A stretch of 5,979 nucleotides of DNA from an uncultured delta proteobacterium (GTDB lineage: Bacteria > Myxococcota_A > Polyangia > Polyangiales > Ga0077539): positions 1 to 5,979 of the forward strand of contig CAISKJ010000726.1 in assembly GCA_903885885.1 (NCBI GenBank), read 5' to 3'. Shown in pieces: positions 1 through 5,979 of the stretch. The notes beneath the pieces were generated by a model that ran no database searches, was not told the DNA's origin, and saw nothing but the letters and a program-made list of their open reading frames with translations. Position 1 is the first letter of the stretch; each line of letters begins with the position of its first letter. The position numbers and the translations under genes are program-made.

Positions 1-278
1 CGCGGGGCACCGTGGCGGGCGACCTCAACTTCGTCACCCGCTCGCCCGACGGCGCGCTGTGGGTCGCGGGCGAGCGCGGCGCGCTGCTCGTCTCGCGCGA
101 CGGCGGGGCCTCGTACACCGAGGTGGCAACGGGCACGCGCTGCGACCTGCACGCCCTCGCCTTCGTGCCCGACGGCGCCTCCGTCGCGGGCATCGCCGTG
201 GGCGACCGCGGCACCATGCTCCGCTTCGACCCGCGCGCGCCCGACGCGCCGCAGCGCACCGCGGCGCCCTGGCCGTAG
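1..278 (+). CDS. C-terminal fragment of a YCF48/BNR-like beta-propeller protein (5' end outside window)
   Basis: The reading frame is open from base 3 and ends at TAG 276-278, giving 91 visible residues. The true start lies upstream; a GTG at base 12 is in frame but is probably internal. Two blade-like motifs are seen: a segment reading GALWVAGERGALLVSRDGG, and about 50 residues later GIAVGDRGTMLRFDP. This alternation of 'G-x-hydrophobic-VG-x-x-G-hydrophobic-hydrophobic-x-S/F-x-D-G-G' is typical of YCF48-like/BNR (sialidase-type) propeller blades, which occur in many secreted or lipoprotein beta-propellers of myxobacteria. The ending (many Ala and Pro, final PWP) looks like the natural C-terminus. 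The gene converges on the exporter gene with 10 bp between stop codons. The function cannot be given; a structural or binding role outside the cytoplasm is the usual inference for such propellers. Confidence 0.7.
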   Translation, partial: RGTVAGDLNFVTRSPDGALWVAGERGALLVSRDGGASYTEVATGTRCDLHALAFVPDGASVAGIAVGDRGTMLRFDPRAPDAPQRTAAPWP

Positions 279-288
279 CGGCCACCCG

Positions 289-1686
289 TCAGACGGTGAG
301 CTTCTTCCAGCCGCCGCGCGTGAACTTCAGCGCCATGAGGGCCGCGAGGGCCACGGCGTACACGGCCACGGCCGTCCACACGCCGGGGAGGCCGAGGCCG
401 AGCACCATGCCGAAGAGCCACGCGAGGGGCACGAGGCAGAGGAAGTGCAGCGACACCTCGACGATCATCACGTAGCGCGTCTCGCCCGCGCCGAAGAGGG
501 CCTGCGTGAGGATCATCGCCACGGCCACCACGGGGCCCATCGTGGCCATGATGCGCATGGGCACCGCGCCCGCCTCGATCACCGCGGGCTCGTGGCTGAA
601 CACCCCGAGCACGCCGCGCGGAAACGCGAACATGAACGCCCCGATGGCGCCGAAGATCATCGCGCCGAGCTTCACGCTCGTCCACGCGTACTTCTCGGCG
701 AGGTCGGGGTCGCCCTGGCCCATGCTCTGCCCCACGAGGGTGGCCGTCGAGGTGCCGAAGGCCATGCACGACACGAAGGTGGCGCTCAGCACCTCGATGA
801 TGATCGTCGTGGCCGCGCCGTTGTAGCTGTGCGCCGCGCCGTGGGCCATGGCGACGGCGTCGATGCGACCCACCACCTTGGTGAAGAGCAGAAAGCCGAA
901 CATCACCACGGCCGTCGCGATGCCGCCGGGCACCGAGAGCCGCAGGAGCTGCTTCACCGTGGTGAACGAGAGCACCCCGGGGCGATAGAAGCGAAACTGC
1001 GCGAGGTCGGCCTTGCGCAGCGTGAAGGCGATCATCACGGCGAAGCCGATCCAGGTGGAGACGCACGCGGCGAGGCCCGCGCCCTCGACGCCCATCGCCG
1101 GCGCCCCGAGGTGGCCGAAGATGAACACCCAGCACAGGGCGAGGTTGATCACGTTCATGGCCACGGCGGCCACGAGGTGCAGGTGCGTCTGCCCCACGCC
1201 GTCGTAAAAGGCCTTGTAGGCCGCGGTGGCGGCCATCGAGGCGATGCCGAGAAAGCGCCAGCGCGAGTAGCCCGTGCCGAGCGCGATCACGTTGGGGTTG
1301 TCGGACAAGAGCCCGAAGGCCCACGGGAGCGTGAACCACCCCACCACCGCGCCGACGGCGCCGCCCAGGAGGGCCACCGAGGTCGCGTTGGGGAGCACCG
1401 CGCCGGCCTCTTCGAAGCGCTCCTCGCCGTAGCGGCGCGCCGTGGTGGCCTGCGTGCCCACCGAGATGGCCGAGAGAAAGCCGCCCACGGCCCACAGAAA
1501 CATGAGCGACGGGGTGAGCGCGAACTGCCCGTCGCTGGCCACCTCGGGCGGCAGCCGACCGATGAACATCGTGTCGACCACGTTCACCCCCGTCTGGGTG
1601 AGCATCGCGAGAATCACGGGGCCCGCGAGGCCGAGGATGCGCCGCGCCTTGCGGCGGTCGAGCCAGGGGGTCGGTTCTGTCGTCAT
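289..1686 (-). CDS. MATE-family (NorM-like) multidrug/metabolite efflux transporter
   Basis: The protein is 465 aa, close to the usual length for the multi-antimicrobial extrusion (MATE) family, whose members export cationic drugs or metabolites against Na+ or H+ across the inner membrane. About twelve hydrophobic segments are expected. Family-type signatures are visible: near residues 22-45 a GPVILAMLTQ...VDTMFIGRLP segment (P23, D38, G43); at 162-166 DGVGQ; at 179-207 N-I-N...WVFIFGHLGAP.MGVEGAGLA; and in the second half GTSTATLVGQSMGQGD (311-326) and ALFGAGETR (396-404). These fit the two six-helix halves. The C-terminus is basic (KKLTV at the end). The start is set at the ATG at 1684-1686 (MTTEPTPW) because the frame upstream is Arg-rich, not membrane-like, and runs into the divergent lipoprotein gene. 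There is no Shine-Dalgarno in front of this ATG. The substrate is unknown. Confidence 0.93.
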   Translation of the reverse strand: MTTEPTPWLDRRKARRILGLAGPVILAMLTQTGVNVVDTMFIGRLPPEVASDGQFALTPSLMFLWAVGGFLSAISVGTQATTARRYGEERFEEAGAVLPNATSVALLGGAVGAVVGWFTLPWAFGLLSDNPNVIALGTGYSRWRFLGIASMAATAAYKAFYDGVGQTHLHLVAAVAMNVINLALCWVFIFGHLGAPAMGVEGAGLAACVSTWIGFAVMIAFTLRKADLAQFRFYRPGVLSFTTVKQLLRLSVPGGIATAVVMFGFLLFTKVVGRIDAVAMAHGAAHSYNGAATTIIIEVLSATFVSCMAFGTSTATLVGQSMGQGDPDLAEKYAWTSVKLGAMIFGAIGAFMFAFPRGVLGVFSHEPAVIEAGAVPMRIMATMGPVVAVAMILTQALFGAGETRYVMIVEVSLHFLCLVPLAWLFGMVLGLGLPGVWTAVAVYAVALAALMALKFTRGGWKKLTV

Positions 1687-1695
1687 CGCGTGGCG

Positions 1696-1725
1696 CGTAT
1701 ACCGTCTTTCAAGCGCGAGTGACAC
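1696..1725 (-). promoter_or_regulatory. Candidate promoter of the MATE transporter gene, probably leaderless
   Basis: Read on the minus strand, a -10-like TATACG (1701-1696) lies 9 nt before the ATG at 1686. A weak -35-like GTGTCA (1725-1720, four of six matches to TTGACA) is 18 nt further upstream. Initiation about 7 nt after the -10 would begin the mRNA at, or within a few bases of, the start codon. This agrees with the lack of any Shine-Dalgarno. The -10 is a fair match; the -35 is weak. Confidence 0.4.
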
Positions 1726-1769
1726 CCGCTCGCGAGGCCCCGCGGCGGCGCCGACCGCCTGAAGGAACG

Positions 1770-1797
1770 TTGACAAGCCGGGTTCCCGGGCGATACG
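1770..1797 (+). promoter_or_regulatory. Candidate sigma-70-type promoter of the pal-like operon, probably leaderless
   Basis: A perfect -35 hexamer TTGACA lies at 1770-1775. It is followed after 16 nt by GATACG (1792-1797), a partial -10 (three of six matches, with the central ATA kept). The ATG at 1808 begins only 10 nt after the -10, so transcription would start within about four bases of the start codon. The bases before the ATG (CACCCGGTCT) contain no Shine-Dalgarno, which is consistent with a leaderless or near-leaderless mRNA. The exact -35 match in such GC-rich DNA makes this the best promoter in the window. Confidence 0.6.
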
Positions 1798-1804
1798 CAC
1801 CCGG
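1778..1804. promoter_or_regulatory. Inverted repeat CCGGGT-N15-ACCCGG around the -10: possible operator
   Basis: CCGGGT at 1778-1783 and ACCCGG at 1799-1804 form a perfect 6-bp dyad that brackets the -10 and the predicted transcription start of the pal-like operon. The placement would suit a repressor. The arms are short and GC-only dyads arise easily in this base composition, so this is only a candidate. A second, overlapping CCGGG-TT-CCCGG dyad sits at 1778-1789. Confidence 0.2.
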
Positions 1805-1807
1805 TCT

Positions 1808-2548
1808 ATGGGCTTTCCCGGTGGTCGTTCGCGTCTCTCGCTCGCCGCGCGGCTCCTCGCGCTCGCGGCCCTCGCGGCGTGCACCAGCACGCCCGACTAC
1901 CCCAACTGCGAGAACGATCAGCACTGCCAGCGCGACGGCCGCCGCGAGTGGTGCGTCCAGCGCCACTGCCAGCAGTGCCGCACCACCCCCGACTGCGCCG
2001 CGGGCCAGACGTGCCTGCGCAACCGCTGCGTGGCGGGCGTCAACGCGTGCGACGGCGACAACGACTGCCTCGTCGGCCAGATGTGCGAAGAGCACCAGTG
2101 CCGCGCGCGCCCCGAGTGCGACAGCGTGCGCCCCTGCGGCCAGGGCCACCGCTGCGAGGCCGGCCACTGCATCGCCGCCGAGGTCGAAGACAACGACCCC
2201 GTCGAGAACCGCGGCTCGCAGTGCACCTTCACGCCGCCCGAGTTCAGCTTCGACGACGTGGCCCTCTCCGAGGCCGCGCGGCAGACGCTGCAGCGCGCCG
2301 CCGAGTGCATCCAGCGCGAGCGCACCACGCGGTACGTGCTCATCGGCCGCGCCGACCCGCGCGGCACCACGGAGTACAACCTCGCCCTCGGAGAGCGCCG
2401 CGCCCGCATCGTGCAGCGGTACATGATCTCCCTGGGCGTGCTTCCCGATCGCCTCGCGGTGTCGAGCGAGGGCTCCGAGTTCGCCTCCGGGTCCGACGAA
2501 GACGGCTGGCGCCGCGACCGCCGCGTCGATTTCCGCCTGCGCCCCTGA
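1808..2548 (+). CDS. Pal-like OmpA-family lipoprotein with four tandem Cys-rich modules
   Basis: This 246-aa protein starts with a basic N-terminus and hydrophobic stretch ending in the lipobox L-A-A-C (Cys25), so it is a predicted lipoprotein. Residues 34-121 hold 16 cysteines in four consecutive modules with spacing C-x5-C-x5-C-x4-C (C57/63/69/74, C81/87/93/98, C104/110/116/121). The first module (C34/40/49/54) has x8 in the middle. Residues about 145-246 are an OmpA/Pal-like domain. It contains RADPRGTTEYNLALGERRA, with the Asp (D183) and Arg (R198) that bind diaminopimelate of peptidoglycan in OmpA/Pal, then SLGV..DRL..SSEGSE as in Pal. C139 and C167 lie in or near this domain and could pair. 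The likely site is the outer membrane, contacting the peptidoglycan. The domain order (Cys-rich before OmpA) is unlike classical Pal, which has only a short linker, so I do not call it pal. No alternative in-frame start lies downstream before the signal sequence. It is the first gene of the operon. Confidence 0.9.
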   Translation: MGFPGGRSRLSLAARLLALAALAACTSTPDYPNCENDQHCQRDGRREWCVQRHCQQCRTTPDCAAGQTCLRNRCVAGVNACDGDNDCLVGQMCEEHQCRARPECDSVRPCGQGHRCEAGHCIAAEVEDNDPVENRGSQCTFTPPEFSFDDVALSEAARQTLQRAAECIQRERTTRYVLIGRADPRGTTEYNLALGERRARIVQRYMISLGVLPDRLAVSSEGSEFASGSDEDGWRRDRRVDFRLRP

Positions 2549-2559
2549 CAGAGTAACCG

Positions 2560-3392
2560 ATGAGCCGCCGACCGAACTCTCCCCGACTCCTCTGCGCCGT
2601 GCTCGCCCTCGCGACGCTCACCCCCGCGTGCTGGGTCACCAGCAGCGAGCACGACCGCGTGCGCGCCGCGCTCGACCACCGCCTCGGCGCCCTCGAAAAC
2701 AACGACCGCCAGCGCCGCGAGCAGCTCCAGCAGGCCGTCGACCAGGCCACCGCGCAGGTGCGCACCCTCAACGAGCAGCTCGAGCAGGCGCGCACGCAGA
2801 CGCGCAACCTCGCCGACCTCGGCGTGCGCATCGACGCCCTCGAAGAGCGCATCCGCACCCTCAACGGCGCCCTCGACGACCTGCGCCACTCCGTCGACGA
2901 GACGGCCACCGCGCGCACGCAGACCGACGCGCGCATCACCTCCATCGAGCGCCGCGTGGGCATCGCCCCCGCCGTCGACCCGTCGCAGATCCCCGCCGAC
3001 AACGCCGCCCTCCTCGCGCTCGCGCGCACGGCCTTCGACGCGAGAGACTACCCCCGCGCGCGCTTCCTCGTGCAGGCGCTGGTCACCCGCGCCCCGCAAG
3101 ACGCGCTCGCCGACGACGCGCTGCTCATTCAAGCGCGCGCCCTCGTGATCGAGAACCGCGCGGCCACCGCGGTGCAAGACCTCAACCGCTTGCTCCAGAC
3201 CTACCCCAACGGCGACGCGGTGCCCGACGCCCTCGCGGTGCTCTCCGAGGCCTTCGTCAACCTGCGCATGTGCACCCAGGCGCAGCGCACCCTCCGGCTC
3301 CTCATGGAGCGCCACGGTCGCACCCCCGCGGGCACGGCCGCCCGCGCGCGCCTCGAGCAGGTTCGCGCGCTCCCCCGCGAGGCCTGCGGGGG

Positions 3393-3396
<4 letters not shown>
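2560..3396 (+). CDS. CpoB/YbgF-like coiled-coil and TPR periplasmic protein, probable lipoprotein
   Basis: This 278-aa protein has an export signal at residues 1-24 ending in LTPAC. Cys24 may be lipidated, but the lipobox is imperfect (Leu at -4, not -3), so plain secretion is possible. Residues about 28-133 are a long charged, heptad-like helix rich in Glu, Gln, Arg and Leu, predicted coiled coil. Residues about 148-256 contain three TPR-like helix pairs (A.TAFDARDYPRARFLVQAL; the second ending LLQTYPNGDAVPDAL; the third A.RTLRLLMERHG), in the manner of the CpoB/YbgF C-terminal domain. In Gram-negative bacteria CpoB links the Tol-Pal machine to the peptidoglycan synthase PBP1B. The gene lies 11 bp after the Pal-like gene, the same order as pal-ybgF. 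C238 and C276 may form a disulfide. A weak Shine-Dalgarno (GAG at 2551-2553) stands 6 nt before the ATG. The homology assignment is by architecture, not a specific motif. Confidence 0.82.
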
Positions 3397-4744
<1,348 letters not shown>

Positions 4745-4748
<4 letters not shown>

Positions 4749-5695
4749 AGCGCGCGCTCCGTGTGCTGCTCCTCGCGCTCGCGCTCGCCGTGGGCGCCCC
4801 CGCGACGGCGCGCGCCGACGTGATTCACATCGTGGCGCGCGGCGAGACGCTCGCGGGCCTCGCCGAGCGCTACTACGGCAACGTGGGGTTGGAGGCCGTG
4901 ATCGTCGCGGCCAACTACCTGTACATGCAGGCCAACCCGACGATCGGCCCGGGCACGCACCTGGTCATTCCGAGCGTCACGTACCTGCGCGTGCAGCCCA
5001 ACGACACGTGGGAGCAGCTCGCGCGTCGTCACCTCTCCGACCCGCGCCGCGGCCCCTACCTCGCGCGCATCAACGGCGGGCGCTTCGACATCCCGCCGTC
5101 GCCGGGCACGGTGATCCGCCTGCCGTACCTCTTGCGGTACATCTTGAACAACGACGAGGCCCTCTTCGAAGTGGCCCGTCGCTTCTACGGCGACCGCGCG
5201 CAGGTGCAGTTCATTTTGGAGTTCAACTTCATGCAGACGGCGCGGGTGCAGCGCGGGCAGGCGCTGATGCTCCCGCTCGCCGACGCCGTGCTGCGCGAGC
5301 AGCCCGCGGGCAGCGCCGACGCGCAGCTCGTCGAGGTGCACAACGCCCAGCGCCGCGTAGAGCGCGAGATGCCCGTGTTTCGCCAGTACCTCGCGCGCGG
5401 GCTCTACGTCGAGTGCGTGGCCCTCGGCGCGCGTCTGTTGGCAGCGACAGACCTCACGCGCGACCAGCGCCTCGTGATCGACCGCGGCCTCGCCGAGGCG
5501 TACGCGGCGCTCGACCGCCGCGACCTCGCCGCGGATGCGCTGCGCGACGCGGTGGCGACCGACTCGTCGTTCACGCTCGACCCCGACACCACGGCGCCCA
5601 AGGTGCTCGACGCGTGGGCCCTCGCGCGCGGCACCGCGCCCACCACCGTGATCGCCCCGGCGCCGCCGAGCGCGAGGCCCGACAGCGCGCACTGA
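4745..5695 (+). CDS. Secreted protein with three tandem LysM-like domains and a helical C-terminal region
   Basis: This 316-aa protein has a clear Sec signal peptide (residues 1-24, cleavage after ARA). Three LysM-like units follow: about 27-76 (IHIVARGETLAGLAERYYG, N57, ending G-x-H-L-V-I-P), about 79-127 (YLRVQPNDTWEQLARRH, N110, ending G-T-V-I-R-L-P), and about 132-177 (ILNNDEALFEVARRFYG, N161, ending G-Q-A-L-M-L-P). Each shows the LysM order of aromatic/Val, D/E-T-L/W, central Asn and G-x-x-hydrophobic-x-hydrophobic-P. Units 1 and 3 are close matches; unit 2 is more diverged. LysM binds GlcNAc-containing glycans such as peptidoglycan. Residues about 190-295 look helical and may be TPR-like (AEAYAALDRRDLAADALRDAV), and the last 20 or so are Pro/Ala-rich. 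No catalytic domain is visible. The ATG overlaps the kinase stop (ATGA, 4745-4748), and GAGG at 4734-4737 gives a good Shine-Dalgarno with 7-nt spacing. It is probably a periplasmic wall-binding protein. Confidence 0.9.
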
Positions 5696-5708
5696 ACTGT
5701 TGTAGCGT
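5679..5708 (+). promoter_or_regulatory. Weak candidate promoter of the repeat-containing lipoprotein gene
   Basis: TGTAGCGT at 5701-5708 contains a TAnnnT-type -10 (TAGCGT, 5703-5708) with a TG directly in front, ending 6 nt before the ATG at 5715. A weak -35-like CCGACA (5679-5684) lies 18 nt upstream, inside the end of the LysM gene. There is no Shine-Dalgarno in the 19-bp gap, so a leaderless transcript is possible. Equally, the gene may be read only as the end of the upstream operon. Confidence 0.25.
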
Positions 5709-5714
5709 CCGCCC

Positions 5715-5979
5715 ATGCGAACGCCGCGCAGCGCAACCTCTCCTGTCACCTTCGCGCTCGTCTGCGCGCTTCTGAGCCTCGGCAGCGCGTGCAACAGCGT
5801 TCCGCCGGCGGCGCCGCCCACGCCCGACGTCACCACCACAGATGCACCTGCGCCCGACGTCACGGCGCCCGACGTCACGGCGCCCGACGTCACCACGCCC
5901 GACGTCACGGCGCCCGACGTCACCGCGCCCGACGTCACCGCGCCCGACGTCACCGCGCCCGACGTCACCGCGCCCGACG
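5715..5979 (+). CDS. Probable lipoprotein with a (APDVT)n linker, 3' end outside window
   Basis: Eighty-eight codons are visible from the ATG at 5715-5717, with no stop before the window ends. The N-terminus is a signal sequence (MRTPRSATSPVTF...LSLGSAC). Cys26 is the likely lipidation site, although the lipobox has Leu at -4, as in the CpoB-like gene. After a short Pro/Ala-rich stretch the protein becomes pure low-complexity APDVT pentapeptides from residue 46 on. Such Pro/Asp/Ala/Thr spacers behind a lipidated Cys are usual in myxobacterial surface lipoproteins, where they hold a folded domain away from the membrane. That domain lies beyond the window, so no function is proposed. The gene begins 19 bp after the LysM gene and may belong to the same transcript. 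Confidence 0.75.
   Translation, partial: MRTPRSATSPVTFALVCALLSLGSACNSVPPAAPPTPDVTTTDAPAPDVTAPDVTAPDVTTPDVTAPDVTAPDVTAPDVTAPDVTAPD
5820..5979 (+). repeat. 15-bp in-frame tandem repeat encoding APDVT
   Basis: Units of 15 bp (consensus GCGCCCGACGTCACC) follow each other without interruption from 5850 to 5969, giving eight full copies. A partial ninth (5970-5979) is cut by the window end. Two diverged units stand in front in the same register: TPDVT at 5820-5834 and TTDAP at 5835-5849. Differences between copies are confined to the Thr codon (ACG or ACC) and one Ala-to-Thr change at 5895. The four copies at 5910-5969 are identical. Every full unit contains the palindrome GACGTC. Copy-number change by slippage would keep the reading frame. 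Confidence 0.97.

Noticed and set aside
445..1722. Plus-strand open frame of 425 codons opposite the MATE gene
   Set aside because: It is His/Arg/Glu-rich with no domain signature and is the expected shadow of a GC-rich gene with biased third positions; the MATE frame is clearly the coding one.
1687..1890. N-terminal extension of the MATE exporter by 68 residues to an upstream ATG on the minus strand
   Set aside because: The extension is Arg/Ala-rich, does not resemble a transporter N-terminus, and overlaps the signal sequence of the divergent Pal-like gene; the MTTEPTPW start gives the usual family length.
1918..3315. Minus-strand open frame of 465 codons across the Pal-like and CpoB-like genes
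   Set aside because: It spans two well-supported genes on the other strand, has no recognisable domain and shows shadow-type composition.
2628..3392. N-terminal extension of the kinase by 255 residues into the CpoB-like gene
   Set aside because: This part is Arg/Pro/Ala-rich out-of-frame translation of the coiled-coil gene; the ATGA overlap at 3393 is a standard coupled start.
5696..5714. Intrinsic terminator between the LysM gene and the repeat lipoprotein gene
   Set aside because: The 19-bp gap has no stem-loop and no T-run.
5820..5979. CRISPR array or iteron origin at the 15-bp repeats
   Set aside because: Units are directly adjacent with no unique spacers, stay in frame with an open coding sequence behind a signal peptide, and no cas or replication gene is near.

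Overview
The window is very GC-rich DNA with strong G/C preference at third codon positions. The gene content is a Ser/Thr kinase with a C-terminal PEGA-like domain, Cys-rich lipoproteins, and a secreted protein with low-complexity Pro/Asp/Thr repeats. Together these suggest a chromosome of a Myxococcota (myxobacterial/polyangial) bacterium or close relative. The taxonomic guess is an inference from style and gene content; no marker gene is present.

Layout. (1) Positions 1-278 hold the 3' end of a plus-strand gene for a YCF48/BNR-like beta-propeller protein. (2) Converging on it, with only 10 bp between the stop codons, is a complete minus-strand MATE-family multidrug/metabolite exporter (289-1686). 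(3) A 121-bp divergent intergenic region (1687-1807) carries a candidate promoter for each direction. Both -10-like elements lie so close to the ATGs that leaderless mRNAs are likely. (4) A tight plus-strand gene cluster (1808-5695) follows, with gaps of 11, -4 and -4 nt. Its genes encode a Pal-like OmpA-domain lipoprotein with four tandem Cys-rich modules, a CpoB/YbgF-like coiled-coil + TPR probable lipoprotein, a transmembrane Ser/Thr kinase with an extracytoplasmic PEGA-like domain, and a secreted protein with three tandem LysM-like domains plus a helical C-terminal region. (5) After 19 bp comes the 5' part of a probable lipoprotein gene that runs into a perfect 15-bp tandem repeat (APDVT)n and leaves the window.

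How the genes may work together. All four operon products are predicted to be in, or to reach into, the periplasm. Two carry peptidoglycan-binding folds (OmpA-like, LysM). The order pal-like then ybgF/cpoB-like copies the end of the classical tol-pal operon, but here it is wired to a membrane kinase and a triple-LysM protein instead of TolQRAB. I infer an envelope or peptidoglycan sensing/maintenance module; no component's function can be proven from sequence alone. No RNA genes, CRISPR arrays, insertion sequences or convincing intrinsic terminators were seen.
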